Positions 47,292-58,062 of a DNA stretch of 64,000 nt are shown one piece after another. The notes below the pieces were generated by a model that saw nothing but the letters and a program-made list of their open reading frames with translations, was not told the DNA's origin and did not search any database. The first letter of the stretch is position 1, and every line of letters begins with the position of its first letter. Position numbers and translations under genes: made by a program. This DNA comes from an uncultured Pelagibacteraceae bacterium. GTDB taxonomy: Bacteria > Pseudomonadota > Alphaproteobacteria > Pelagibacterales > Pelagibacteraceae. The stretch is taken from positions 1 to 64,000 of the forward strand of contig CACNZU010000005.1 of NCBI GenBank assembly GCA_902624885.1, read 5' to 3'.

Positions 47292-49010
47292 ATGTCTAAT
47301 ATAGATAAAAAAAAACTACCAAGTCGTCATACTTCCTTAGGCCCTGACAGGGCACCACATAGGTCTTTTTATTATGCTATGGGGGAAACCGAGGAAGATG
47401 TTGCAAAGCCATTTGTTGGAGTGGTCTCAACATGGAATGAGGCGGCACCATGTAACACAGCATTAATGAGACAAGCTCAATCTGTAAAAAAAGGCGTTAA
47501 GAGTTCTGGAGGAACACCTAGGGAATTTTGCACAATTACAGTAACCGATGGTATTGCGATGGGTCATGAGGGTATGAAATCATCTTTAATTTCAAGAGAG
47601 GTCATAGCCGACTCGGCTGAACTTACAGTGAGAGGACATTGTTATGATGCATTAGTTGGTATCGCTGGATGTGATAAATCTCTACCAGGCTTGATGATGT
47701 CTATGTTGAGATTGAATGTTCCTAGTGTATTCATTTATGGTGGATCTATTTTGCCAGGAAAATTTAAGGGAAAAGATGTTACAGTTGTTGATGTGTTTGA
47801 AGCAGTAGGTAAACATTCCTCAGGTAAAATGTCTTCTGAAGAATTAAGAGAATTAGAATTAGTAGCTTGTCCAAGTGCTGGAGCTTGTGGAGGTCAATTT
47901 ACAGCTAACACAATGGCGTGTGTATCGGAAGCAATAGGATTGGCTTTACCTTACTCAGCTGGAACGCCAGCTCCCTATGAGGAAAGAGATAAATATGCTT
48001 TCGAAAGTGGTCAAGCGGTGATGAATTTATTAGAAAAAAAAATTAAACCTAGAGAAATAGTAACTAAAAAATCGTTAGAAAATGCAGCAACAATTGTGGC
48101 CGCAACTGGAGGCTCTACTAATGCGGCCCTTCATTTACCTGCACTTGCTAATGAAATAGGAGTTAAATTTGATTTAATGGACGTTGCAAAGATATTTAAA
48201 AGAACCCCTTATCTTGCTGATTTAAAACCTGGAGGAAAATACGTTGCAAAAGACATGTGGGAAGCTGGCGGCGTTCCTATGTTATTAAAGACTTTATATG
48301 ACGGAGGATATATTCATGGCGAGTGTATGACTGTTACAGGTAAAACTATGAAAGAAAATTTAGCTAATATAAAGTTTAATGCTAATCAAAAAGTTTTAAG
48401 AGAATATAATAACCCTCTTTCTCCAGATGGTGGAGTTGTTGGATTAAAAGGTAATTTAGCTCCTGACGGAGCAATCGTAAAAATTGCAGGACTAAAAAAA
48501 TTACAATTCACAGGTAAAGCCAGATGTTTTGATAATGAAGAAGATGCAATGAAAGCAGTACAGACAAAAAAATATAAGGACGGTGATGTAATAATAATCA
48601 GATATGAAGGCCCAAAAGGTGGTCCAGGAATGAGGGAAATGCTTTCAACAACTGGAGCTATTTACGGGCAAGGCAAAGGTGAAAAAGTTGCACTTATAAC
48701 AGATGGAAGATTTTCAGGAGCTACTAGAGGGTTCTGTGTTGGTCACGTTGGTCCAGAAGCTGCAATGGGTGGGCCAATTGCACTTCTAAGAAATGGAGAT
48801 TTAATAGATATAGACGCAAAAAAAGGATCAATTAATGTAAGGCTAACTAGAGCACAATTAAAAGCTAGAAGAAAAAAATGGAAAGAAAAAAAATCAAGTT
48901 TTGGATCGGGAACAATTTGGAAATATGCTCAAACAGTAGGTCCTGCTTATCTCGGCGCACCAACACATCCAGGTAAAAAAAAAGAAGTTAAAGAATATTC
49001 TAAAATTTAA
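47292..49010 (+). CDS. ilvD: Dihydroxy-acid dehydratase
   Basis: [46 protein letters not shown]. Confidence 0.97.
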   Translation: MSNIDKKKLPSRHTSLGPDRAPHRSFYYAMGETEEDVAKPFVGVVSTWNEAAPCNTALMRQAQSVKKGVKSSGGTPREFCTITVTDGIAMGHEGMKSSLISREVIADSAELTVRGHCYDALVGIAGCDKSLPGLMMSMLRLNVPSVFIYGGSILPGKFKGKDVTVVDVFEAVGKHSSGKMSSEELRELELVACPSAGACGGQFTANTMACVSEAIGLALPYSAGTPAPYEERDKYAFESGQAVMNLLEKKIKPREIVTKKSLENAATIVAATGGSTNAALHLPALANEIGVKFDLMDVAKIFKRTPYLADLKPGGKYVAKDMWEAGGVPMLLKTLYDGGYIHGECMTVTGKTMKENLANIKFNANQKVLREYNNPLSPDGGVVGLKGNLAPDGAIVKIAGLKKLQFTGKARCFDNEEDAMKAVQTKKYKDGDVIIIRYEGPKGGPGMREMLSTTGAIYGQGKGEKVALITDGRFSGATRGFCVGHVGPEAAMGGPIALLRNGDLIDIDAKKGSINVRLTRAQLKARRKKWKEKKSSFGSGTIWKYAQTVGPAYLGAPTHPGKKKEVKEYSKI

Positions 49011-50212
49011 TGAAAATACGTCCAGTAATTTTATGTGGCGGTTCAGGTACACGACTCTGGTCTGATAAAAAAAATCATCAACCAAAGCAGTTTATTGATT
49101 TTGGAAATTGGACATTATTCGGAAAAACTCTAGAAAGAATAAAAAATTCTATATTTGATTATCCAATTATTAGTACTAATAGAAAATATATAAATGAAAT
49201 TAAAAAACATTTAAGATTAAAAGGTTTTAAGAAATATAAAATTATTCTTGAACCAGCAAAAAGAAATACTGCTCCCGCTATACTTAGTTCAGCATTAATA
49301 AAAGAAATACCTGAGAAACAACCCTTAATTTTTTTAACATCAGATCATTTAATTGAGAAAACGAACCAGTTTAATAAATCTATTAAAAAACATCAAAAAT
49401 ATCTTAATGATAAAAATATATTTATATTTGGTATTAAACCCTCTTATCCTTCATCTGATTTTGGTTATTTTTTATCAAAACGAGCTACTAATAAATATAA
49501 GGTTTCAAAATTTATTGAAAAACCAAATTTAGAAAAAGCAAAAAAAGTCATTAAAAAAAATGCTTATTGGAATTCAGGAATGTTTTTTCTTACAAAAAAA
49601 TCAGTAATAAATAATTTCAAGACACATCAAAACAAAAATTTTAATTGCTGTTTAAATTCTGTAAACAAATCAAAATTTAAAAATAATGTTTATTATCTTA
49701 ATAAAAATAACTTTTTAAAATGTAAGACGATTTCTTTTGATCACGCAATATTGGAAAAATCAAAAGATATATATGCAATAAATTTAAATATTCCCTGGTC
49801 TGATCTAGGTAGTTGGAAAGAAATTTGCAAAATTTATTATAAATTAAAGACTAAATATAAAAAAAAGAAAAATATTTTTTACAGGCCTTGGGGTAGGTAT
49901 ACAAATTTGTATAATGGTAAAAATTTTTTAATTAAAGAACTTTATGTAAAACCTAAAGGAGTTTTAAGTCTTCAAAAACATTTTCATCGTTCTGAACATT
50001 GGGTTGTAACCCAGGGAACTCCAAAAATAACTCTCAACAAAAAAAAATTTTTTTTAAAAACTAATGAAACTATTTTTATACCAGTTAAAACTATTCATAG
50101 AATAGAAAACCCTCATAAAAAACCGGTAAAAATAATTGAAGCACAGTTAGGGTCAATTTTAAAAGAAACTGATATAGTTAGGTATCAAGATATATACGGT
50201 AGAGTTAAATAA
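49010..50212 (+). CDS. manC: Mannose-1-phosphate guanylyltransferase (with C-terminal cupin)
   Basis: VILCGGSGTRLWSDKKNHQPKQF, FIEKPNLEKA, YWNSGMF, RPWGRY, SLQKHFHRSEHWVVTQG. Confidence 0.92.
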   Translation: MKIRPVILCGGSGTRLWSDKKNHQPKQFIDFGNWTLFGKTLERIKNSIFDYPIISTNRKYINEIKKHLRLKGFKKYKIILEPAKRNTAPAILSSALIKEIPEKQPLIFLTSDHLIEKTNQFNKSIKKHQKYLNDKNIFIFGIKPSYPSSDFGYFLSKRATNKYKVSKFIEKPNLEKAKKVIKKNAYWNSGMFFLTKKSVINNFKTHQNKNFNCCLNSVNKSKFKNNVYYLNKNNFLKCKTISFDHAILEKSKDIYAINLNIPWSDLGSWKEICKIYYKLKTKYKKKKNIFYRPWGRYTNLYNGKNFLIKELYVKPKGVLSLQKHFHRSEHWVVTQGTPKITLNKKKFFLKTNETIFIPVKTIHRIENPHKKPVKIIEAQLGSILKETDIVRYQDIYGRVK

Positions 50213-50981
50213 TTTCAAGTTCGATTGGGGTGTGATCAGATGGTTTTTCTTTAGATCTTGGTTTTTTATTTATATTAATTGATTTTATATTTTCAATTAA
50301 ACTGTTTGAAAGTAAAAAATGATCTATTCTCATGCCATAATTTTTTTGCCACGAACCTGCAAAGTAGTCCCAAAAGGTATATTCTTGTTTTGTTTTATTC
50401 TTAAATCTATAAACATCTTTAAAACCTAAATTGATCAATTCTCTATATTTCTTTCTTATTTCTAATCTACCTAAAGCATCGTTTTCATATCTTTTAAAAT
50501 CATGAACATCTATTTCTTCAGGAATAATATTAAAATCCCCAGCGATAAGTATATTTGAGTTTTTTTGAATTTTTGTTTGAATATTTGATATAAATCTTTT
50601 TAACCACTCTTTTTTATATTCATATTTTTCTGTATCTACAGGATTTCCATTTGGAACATAAATATTAATAAGTTCTATCTTTTTTTTTTTTAATTTTAAC
50701 TCAGCGGTAATTATCCTAGATTGTTTAAAATCATCTTTAATAAAGTTATTATTAATTTTATCTAATTTTTGTTTAGATATAATAGCAACACCATTGTAAC
50801 TTTTTTGACCGAAAACATAAGAATTATACCCAACCTTTTGAAAATCTTCATAAGGAAAACTAATATCTTGAGTTTTAATTTCTTGGAGTAATAAAATATC
50901 AGGATTCGATTGTTTGATATAATCTAAAATGTTTGTAATTCTTGCTCTTACTGAGTTCACGTTCCATGAAATAATTTTCAT
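50205..50981 (-). CDS. xthA: Exodeoxyribonuclease III
   Basis: MKIISWNVNSVRARI, LLQEIKTQD, IAGDFNIIPEEIDVHD, SDHTPIELEI; ATG at 50981 preferred over the upstream start. Confidence 0.94.
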   Translation of the reverse strand: MKIISWNVNSVRARITNILDYIKQSNPDILLLQEIKTQDISFPYEDFQKVGYNSYVFGQKSYNGVAIISKQKLDKINNNFIKDDFKQSRIITAELKLKKKKIELINIYVPNGNPVDTEKYEYKKEWLKRFISNIQTKIQKNSNILIAGDFNIIPEEIDVHDFKRYENDALGRLEIRKKYRELINLGFKDVYRFKNKTKQEYTFWDYFAGSWQKNYGMRIDHFLLSNSLIENIKSININKKPRSKEKPSDHTPIELEII

Positions 50982-51295
50982 TAAACTGAAAAAGAGAGAC
51001 CACAACCACAGGAAGCCGAAGCTTTGGGATTATTTATAGAAAAAGACTCACCAATCATTTCTTTTTTAAAATCTACTGTTGAGCCCGCTATAATATCAAG
51101 CGACTGCTTATCTATTACAGCTTTGTTAAACAGGATATCATCTTTCTCTATTTTATCATCAAAGCTAAAATTGTATTTAAATCCAGAACATCCGCCACCT
51201 TGAACGGCAATTCTAAAATATTTTTGCTCTTCACTTTTGGTGATTTTTTCTATCTGGTTTTTTGCACTATCAGTAAATTCTAATTTTTTTTCCAT
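50981..51295 (-). CDS. erpA: A-type iron-sulfur carrier (ErpA/IscA)
   Basis: VQGGGCSGFKYNFSF, SASCGCGLSF conserved cysteines. Confidence 0.93.
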   Translation of the reverse strand: MEKKLEFTDSAKNQIEKITKSEEQKYFRIAVQGGGCSGFKYNFSFDDKIEKDDILFNKAVIDKQSLDIIAGSTVDFKKEMIGESFSINNPKASASCGCGLSFSV

Positions 51296-51320
51296 AATTA
51301 TTTAGTATATAATCTATATA

Positions 51321-52466
51321 GTGAGCATGCAAAAAAATTCAATCCAAACTTTATCTAAATTAGCTGTTCCATTAAAGTCAAAGGGTAGGTTTTTTAATGA
51401 AAAAAAAACTCATTTAAGGTCTGATTTTCAGAGAGACAGAGATAGAATAATTCATTCAACTGCTTTTCGAAGACTAAAACACAAAACACAAGTATTTGTT
51501 AATACTAGTGGAGATCACTTTAGAACTAGAATTACTCACTCTTTAGAAGTGGCTCAAATTGCTAGAACCTTGTCTAAATTTTTTAATCTAAATGAAGATT
51601 TATGTGAAACCCTTAGTTTGGCTCATGATTTGGGTCATACACCCTTTGGACATGCAGGTGAAGAGGCACTTAACGATTGCATGAAAGGATTTGGAGGATT
51701 TGATCATAATATACAAACTTTAAGAACGATTTTATTTTTAGAAAATAGGTATTATGCATTTAAAGGTTTAAATCTTACTTTAGAAACATTAGATGGATTA
51801 ATCAAACACAATGGACCAATTAAAAATTTAAAAAAATTTAAGGAGATTGTAGAAATTAACTATTTTAAAAACAAGATAAATTTTTCTGAAAGCCCTTCAC
51901 TAGAAGCGCAGATAGCCTCCATCTCTGATGATATCGCATATAACAGTCATGATTTAGAAGATGGATTGAAATCTAATTTATTTTATCTTGCTGATTTAAA
52001 AAATATTCCAATACTTAACAAAATTGTTATTAAGCATAAAAAAAAATTAAAAGATTATTCAATAGATTTGGTAATAAGACAGATAGTAAGAGAAATAATA
52101 AATGAAATGGTCAAAGATTTGATAATCACCACTCAAAAAAATATTAAAAAAAATAAAATTAAGAATTTAAAACATGTTTTAAAATCTAAATATCCTGTAG
52201 TAACTTTTTCTAACAAAATGAAAAAATTCGATAAAAGAATAAAAGGTTTTTTGAAAACAAATATGTACTATCATAGTAAAGTAAAATCTAATACGAATGA
52301 TGGAAAAAAAATTATAAAAAAATTATTTTTTTTAATAAAAAAAAATCCAGGTAAATATATAAATGTGAGTAAGTACGATAAAACAAATGTTGCTAGATCA
52401 ATTTGTGATTTTATAGCTGGAATGACTGATAGATATGCAATAAATCTATATAAAAAAATAAAATGA
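51321..52466 (+). CDS. dgt: Deoxyguanosinetriphosphate triphosphohydrolase-like (HD domain)
   Basis: RDRDRIIHSTAFRRLKHKTQVF, RITHSLEVAQIAR, AHDLGHTPFGHAGEEAL. Confidence 0.93.
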   Translation: MSMQKNSIQTLSKLAVPLKSKGRFFNEKKTHLRSDFQRDRDRIIHSTAFRRLKHKTQVFVNTSGDHFRTRITHSLEVAQIARTLSKFFNLNEDLCETLSLAHDLGHTPFGHAGEEALNDCMKGFGGFDHNIQTLRTILFLENRYYAFKGLNLTLETLDGLIKHNGPIKNLKKFKEIVEINYFKNKINFSESPSLEAQIASISDDIAYNSHDLEDGLKSNLFYLADLKNIPILNKIVIKHKKKLKDYSIDLVIRQIVREIINEMVKDLIITTQKNIKKNKIKNLKHVLKSKYPVVTFSNKMKKFDKRIKGFLKTNMYYHSKVKSNTNDGKKIIKKLFFLIKKNPGKYINVSKYDKTNVARSICDFIAGMTDRYAINLYKKIK

Positions 52467-54187
52467 ATATATTTGAAAATTATTTATCGAAAATAAATAA
52501 GGTTATTTTAGATAATAAAGATAATTTAAAGATAATGGTTTTGGAAAATTTAGATAATATAAATTTAGAAGTTCCACCTAATCATTTTAATTATGATTTA
52601 TCTTCAAATGTTTCATTAGTATTAGCCAAAACAAATAGACTTAATCCAATTAATTTAGCAGAGGATATAAAATATTTATTGTTAAAAAAGATTAATCATT
52701 TTGAAAAAATTGATATAGCAGGTCCTGGTTTTCTTAATATAAAACTCTCAAAAAATGGTTTTATTGATAACATTAAAGATATACTCAAAAATAAGGATAA
52801 TTACGGATCAAAAAAATCAAATAAAATTTATAATGTAGAATTTGTTTCAGCCAATCCAACGGGGCCAATGCACGTAGGTCATTGTAGAGGCGCAGTTTTT
52901 GGTGATGTTTTGTCAAATTTATTGTTATTTAATGGAAATAAAGTAATTAAAGAATATTATATAAATGATTACGGCAACCAAATAAGAAATTTTGTAGAGT
53001 CAGTTTATTTAAGAATAAGAGAAATTAAATATAAAGAAGAATTTATTTTAAAAGAAAATTTATATCCAGGTGAATATATTAAGGAAATTGCAAATAATAT
53101 AATAAAAAAAAATAAGAATATTAATGTTGAAAATTTAAATAATTCATTCGATGAATTAAAAAAGCTTTCTTTGCAAGGATCAATGAATTTAATTAAAGAA
53201 GATCTTAAAAAACTAGGAATACAACATGATAATTTTTTCTCTGAAACCGAGCTTATAAAGAAAGATTTAGTAAACAAAACAATAAAGCATTTACAAAATA
53301 AAAATTTGGTAGAAGAAGGCTATTTAGATCCTCCTAAAGGCGAGAGGTCAAAAAACTGGAAAAAAATAAAAAGACTTATATTCAAATCAACAGAATTTGG
53401 AGATGATACAAATAGAGCATTGCAAAAAGATGATGGATCATGGACTTACTTTGCAAACGATGTTGCTTACCACTCTGATAAAATTAGTAGAAAATATAAT
53501 GCTTTGATAAATATTCTTGGAGCTGATCACACAGGTTATATTAAAAGAATTAGCGCTGCAGTATCAGCACTTTCTGATAAAAAAGTGAAGTTGTATTGTA
53601 AAGTTTGCCAACTGGTTAAACTTTATAAGAATGGACAACCCTTTAAGATGTCAAAAAGAGCGGGTGATTTTATCTCTGCTCAAGATTTACTTAATGAAGT
53701 CAATAAAGACTCAATAAGGTTTATGATGTTAAATAGAAGCAATGATGTAGAATTAGATTTTGATTTTGAAAAAATAAAAGAGAAAACCAAAGATAATCCT
53801 GTTTTCTATGTTCAATATGCATATGCAAGAATAAACTCAATTTTAAGAACACTTAAAATAAATTTTAATAATCGAATTACAGTAGACTCTAATACATTTC
53901 AACCCAATGAGTATGAAGTAAAGATACTAAGGAAAGTTTTTGAATGGCCAAAAATAATAGAGTCTGCAGCTTATAAATTAGAACCACATAAAATACCTTT
54001 TTATTTATATGAACTATCAACTCTGTTTCACTCTTATTGGAGCAAAGGAAATGAAGACAGTAAATTTAGATTTATACAAGATGGAAAAATTAAAAAAAAT
54101 GATTCTTTAACTTATATCTACCTTGTTGCAATAGTAATTAAAAATGGGATGAATATACTTGGAGTGTCACTTCCTAAAAAAATGTAA
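52463..54187 (+). CDS. argS: Arginyl-tRNA synthetase
   Basis: EFVSANPTGPMHVGHCRGAVFGD, GADHTGYI, KMSKRAGDF. Confidence 0.97.
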   Translation: MNIFENYLSKINKVILDNKDNLKIMVLENLDNINLEVPPNHFNYDLSSNVSLVLAKTNRLNPINLAEDIKYLLLKKINHFEKIDIAGPGFLNIKLSKNGFIDNIKDILKNKDNYGSKKSNKIYNVEFVSANPTGPMHVGHCRGAVFGDVLSNLLLFNGNKVIKEYYINDYGNQIRNFVESVYLRIREIKYKEEFILKENLYPGEYIKEIANNIIKKNKNINVENLNNSFDELKKLSLQGSMNLIKEDLKKLGIQHDNFFSETELIKKDLVNKTIKHLQNKNLVEEGYLDPPKGERSKNWKKIKRLIFKSTEFGDDTNRALQKDDGSWTYFANDVAYHSDKISRKYNALINILGADHTGYIKRISAAVSALSDKKVKLYCKVCQLVKLYKNGQPFKMSKRAGDFISAQDLLNEVNKDSIRFMMLNRSNDVELDFDFEKIKEKTKDNPVFYVQYAYARINSILRTLKINFNNRITVDSNTFQPNEYEVKILRKVFEWPKIIESAAYKLEPHKIPFYLYELSTLFHSYWSKGNEDSKFRFIQDGKIKKNDSLTYIYLVAIVIKNGMNILGVSLPKKM

Positions 54188-54450
54188 TGTTTAAAATTAT
54201 AAATATTTTAATGTCTTTCTTAGTGATTTTTTTTGTTTTTAAAGTTTTTAGTTTTTATTCTTCTAACAAAAATATTAGTTTTAAAAATTATAATCGTTCA
54301 AACATTGATTTAATCCTTAAAGAAAAAATCAAGGATTTACCTAGTTTAGCAAATGATACAAGTAATATAATAGAATTTAATGACTCTTTCGATGAGGAAG
54401 ACAATAATTATAAAAAAAGAAGTTTTTGGGATTTGCTGAATAAAAAATGA
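54187..54450 (+). CDS. Hypothetical small protein with N-terminal TM
   Basis: 87 aa, tightly packed between argS and nagZ. Confidence 0.55.
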   Translation: MFKIINILMSFLVIFFVFKVFSFYSSNKNISFKNYNRSNIDLILKEKIKDLPSLANDTSNIIEFNDSFDEEDNNYKKRSFWDLLNKK

Positions 54451-55391
54451 AATGTAAAGCTTTAATAATAAGTTTAAGTGGCACAGAACTTACTAAAATG
54501 GAAAAGATACTCTTATCTAAGGAAAAACCTTGGGGAGTTATATTGTTTAAAAGAAATTTAAAATCTTTTAATCAAATAAAGAATCTAACATCAAAAATAA
54601 GAAAATTGACAAAAAATAAAAAATTTCCAATCATCATTGACGAAGAGGGGGAAAACGTATCAAGGTTAAAAAATATTATAAAACATAATATATCAGCAAA
54701 CTTTTTTGGAAAATTATACAAAGAGAATAGAACTTTTTGTTTAAAGCTTTTCAAACATTATATTTTTTCAATCAGTAAGATGCTAAAAAACCTTGGTATT
54801 AATATAAATACAATCCCTGTACTTGATGTATTAAGAAATAATACTAATAGAGTCATTGGAAATCGAAGTTTTTCAAAAAATAAAAAAATTGTAAAAGAAC
54901 TTGGAGCTTTAACGGTTGAATATTTGCGATTAAATAAAATTTCTGGGGTAATAAAACATATTCCTGGACATGGAGCATCTGTATCAGATAGTCATAAAAA
55001 ACTTCCTAGAATTTCACTTAGCTTTAAAAAATTAAATAAAACAGATTTTTATCCTTTTAAGCAATCCAAAGCAAAATTTGCTATGACTGCTCACATTCTA
55101 TACTCAAAACTAGATAATAAATACCCTGTTACACACTCAAAAAAAATAATTAAAAATATTATTAGAAAAAAATTAAAATTTAGAGGAATATTAATTTCAG
55201 ATGATATCTCAATGAAAGCTTTGAAATATGATTTGATTGCTAATGCAAAAAAATCTTTAGATGCTGGATGTAATCTTGCTTTATATTGTGCTGGAAATAT
55301 TAATGACAACCTAAAATTGATTAAATCTTTGCCATATATCGATAATTTTACCTTTAAAAAAACTTCAGAATTTTATAAATTTTTAAGGTAA
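54447..55391 (+). CDS. nagZ: Beta-N-acetylhexosaminidase (NagZ)
   Basis: IDEEGENVSRL, GVIKHIPGHGASVSDSHKKLP, GILISDDISMKAL. Confidence 0.92.
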   Translation: MKCKALIISLSGTELTKMEKILLSKEKPWGVILFKRNLKSFNQIKNLTSKIRKLTKNKKFPIIIDEEGENVSRLKNIIKHNISANFFGKLYKENRTFCLKLFKHYIFSISKMLKNLGININTIPVLDVLRNNTNRVIGNRSFSKNKKIVKELGALTVEYLRLNKISGVIKHIPGHGASVSDSHKKLPRISLSFKKLNKTDFYPFKQSKAKFAMTAHILYSKLDNKYPVTHSKKIIKNIIRKKLKFRGILISDDISMKALKYDLIANAKKSLDAGCNLALYCAGNINDNLKLIKSLPYIDNFTFKKTSEFYKFLR

Positions 55392-55399
55392 AATTAACA

Positions 55400-56134
55400 A
55401 TGGAATCAAAAAACTTGAATCAGATTTCAATTGATATACCAAATTATAATGGTCCTTTAGAAATTCTTCTTGGATTGGCAAAAACTCAAAAAGTAGATTT
55501 AGCTGAAATTTCTATTACAAAACTAGCTGATCAATTTCTTGAGTTTATTAAGAAACATGAGGATTTAAACCTAGAAACCGCTTCAGAATTTTTATTAATG
55601 GCAACTTGGTTAGCATATCTGAAATCTAAGTTATTACTTCCTGAAAGTGAAGATGATGACTTTAAAGCTTTTGAGGTAGCAGAAAAATTGAAGCTTCAAT
55701 TAAAAAAATTAGAACTTATTCGTATTTTATCAGATCAAATGTTAAAAAAAAAAAGATTAGGGGTTCATATTTTTTTAAGAGGTATGAAAGGGGGCATAAG
55801 ATCCATTAATACCCCAATGTACGATGTTTCTCTGTATGAGTTATTAAAAACTTACTCTAATATACAAATGCAAAAAACTTATCAAAGTATAAGCATCCCC
55901 AAACTTCCTGTTTTTACTTCTGAAGAGGGAATAAAACAAATCAAAAGTAATTTAGACAAAATTACTGAATGGAAAAATATCGTTGAATTAATTCCAAAAT
56001 TTTACTTAGAAAAAAAAATGAAAAAAACAGGAATTGCCGGATTATTTGCTGCTAGTCTTGAATTAACAAAAGAAGGAATAATTTCGATTTCTCAAAATAA
56101 GCAATTTCATAAATTATTAATAAAAAAAATGTAA
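55400..56134 (+). CDS. scpA: Segregation and condensation protein A
   Basis: YNGPLEILLGLAKTQKVDLAEISI, SEFLLMATWLAYLKSKLLLP. Confidence 0.95.
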   Translation: MESKNLNQISIDIPNYNGPLEILLGLAKTQKVDLAEISITKLADQFLEFIKKHEDLNLETASEFLLMATWLAYLKSKLLLPESEDDDFKAFEVAEKLKLQLKKLELIRILSDQMLKKKRLGVHIFLRGMKGGIRSINTPMYDVSLYELLKTYSNIQMQKTYQSISIPKLPVFTSEEGIKQIKSNLDKITEWKNIVELIPKFYLEKKMKKTGIAGLFAASLELTKEGIISISQNKQFHKLLIKKM

Positions 56135-56821
56135 ATGAAGAATAAAAAAAAAGATAATATAATTGATTTTCCATCTTCTCCTACAAAGATTGAAAGACAA
56201 GTTGAAGCAATCCTTTTTGCTGCCTCAGAACCTCTTGATCTAGAAACTATTGAAAAGCGAATACAAACAACTACAAATTTGAAAAAGATATTAGAAAATC
56301 TTCAAACAATATATAAAAAAAGAGGTATTAATTTAGTATGTATAAAAAATAAGTGGTCTTTTAGAACCGCTGAAGATTTATCAAAATTAATGTCATTGCA
56401 AAAATCAACACAAAAAAAATTATCAAAAGCTACAATAGAAACATTATCAATTATTGTATACCATCAACCAGTTACAAGGTCTGAAATTGAAGAAATTAGA
56501 GGAGTAACTTTTGCTTCTAATACTCTTGAAATTTTACTTGAATTAGACTGGGTCAGACCGGCTGGGCGTAAAGATGTCCCTGGTAAACCAATTCAGTATG
56601 CTACAACAGAAAATTTTTTAAATCATTTTAATATTCAAAAATTATCTGATTTACCTACTATAGATGAACTCGGGTCTGCCGGTTTAATAGATACATCTAG
56701 TATAGATAAATCTATTTTTGGCACAGGAAAATTCTTCAAAGAACAGTCAATATCTGAAAAACAGAATATTTATGAGGAAATTGATGAAGCTATAAAAAAA
56801 GCTCCTGAGGAGGAAAAATAA
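56135..56821 (+). CDS. scpB: Segregation and condensation protein B
   Basis: VEAILFAASEPLDLETI, TLSIIVYHQPVTRSEIEEIRGV. Confidence 0.95.
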   Translation: MKNKKKDNIIDFPSSPTKIERQVEAILFAASEPLDLETIEKRIQTTTNLKKILENLQTIYKKRGINLVCIKNKWSFRTAEDLSKLMSLQKSTQKKLSKATIETLSIIVYHQPVTRSEIEEIRGVTFASNTLEILLELDWVRPAGRKDVPGKPIQYATTENFLNHFNIQKLSDLPTIDELGSAGLIDTSSIDKSIFGTGKFFKEQSISEKQNIYEEIDEAIKKAPEEEK

Positions 56822-56862
56822 AGATATTTATTTAAGCCTTTTTATTGTATATAATTTAAAAT

Positions 56863-57060
56863 ATGGGAATTAGTTTCTGGCAAATAGCAATAGTAGTAGT
56901 GCTTGTTGTTCTACTTTTTGGTAGAGGAAAAATATCTAGTTTGATGGGTGATGTTGCAAAAGGTATCAAAAGTTTTAAAAAAGGGATGTCCGATGATACA
57001 TCAACAAACAATCAAGATGATAATTCTAAGTCAGACAATTCTGACTCTGAAAATAAATAA
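56863..57060 (+). CDS. tatA: Twin-arginine translocase TatA
   Basis: [42 protein letters not shown]. Confidence 0.95.
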   Translation: MGISFWQIAIVVVLVVLLFGRGKISSLMGDVAKGIKSFKKGMSDDTSTNNQDDNSKSDNSDSENK

Positions 57061-57065
57061 TCAAA

Positions 57066-57302
57066 ATGCCTCAAATTGGATGGTTAGAGATTTTATCAGT
57101 AGTAATTATTGCAATTTTAGTTTTAGGCCCTAAGGAATTTCCTATTGCGTTAAAAAAAATTGGTTCATATATAGGAAAAGCAAAAAATACATTAAGTAGT
57201 TTTCAAAAAGAGGTATCTTCAGTCACTAAAGATGTTGATTTAGAGGAAGAGATCTCAACTACAGATAAAAAAACCCAAAAAAACACTGAAAAAAATGGCT
57301 GA
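57066..57302 (+). CDS. tatB: Twin-arginine translocase TatB
   Basis: PQIGWLEILSVVIIAILVLGPKEFPIALKKIG. Confidence 0.93.
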   Translation: MPQIGWLEILSVVIIAILVLGPKEFPIALKKIGSYIGKAKNTLSSFQKEVSSVTKDVDLEEEISTTDKKTQKNTEKNG

Positions 57303-58062
57303 GAATAATTCATTCACTAGCCATTTTGTTGAATTACGAACAAGACTTCTACACTCTTTAATATTTATTTTAATAGTATTCATAGTTTCTTATATTTTTG
57401 CAGAAGAAATTTATAATTTTTTGGTGGAACCTTATGCCAACGCTGTTAAAGATGGGACAACATCAAGACGTCTTATTTTTACAGCTTTACACGAAACATT
57501 TATCACTTATATTAAAGTTGCTTTTTTTTCTGCCATCTTTTTAGGTAGCCCAATATTATTAATTCAAGTATATAAATTTATTGCTCCTGGGCTTTATAAA
57601 AATGAAAAAAAAGCAATTTTACCTTATTTAATATCAACACCTGTACTTTTTTTACTAGGCGGACTCCTCGTATATTATTTAGTTATGCCATTAGCAATAA
57701 AGTTTTTTTTATCGTTTGAAACTTTGGGGTCAAATACAACATTACCCATACAACTTGAGGCTAAAGTGAATGAATATCTCTCCTTGATTATGAGATTAAT
57801 TTTTGCCTTCGGTATAAGTTTTCAACTTCCAATTCTATTAAATTTATTAGCACGAGTAGGTGTTGTTAACTCTGAATATTTAAAATCAAGAAGAAGGTAC
57901 GTAATTGTCATCATCTTTGCTTTTGCTGCTATTTTAACTCCCCCTGACCCTATTACACAAGTTGGACTAGCAATACCTTTACTATTACTTTATGAAGTAT
58001 CCATATTCACAGTAAGATTTATTGAGAAAAAAAAAGTAAGTGAAAATTTAGAAGATGCATAA
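57295..58062 (+). CDS. tatC: Twin-arginine translocase TatC
   Basis: SHFVELRTRLLHSL, six TM segments. Confidence 0.96.
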   Translation: MAENNSFTSHFVELRTRLLHSLIFILIVFIVSYIFAEEIYNFLVEPYANAVKDGTTSRRLIFTALHETFITYIKVAFFSAIFLGSPILLIQVYKFIAPGLYKNEKKAILPYLISTPVLFLLGGLLVYYLVMPLAIKFFLSFETLGSNTTLPIQLEAKVNEYLSLIMRLIFAFGISFQLPILLNLLARVGVVNSEYLKSRRRYVIVIIFAFAAILTPPDPITQVGLAIPLLLLYEVSIFTVRFIEKKKVSENLEDA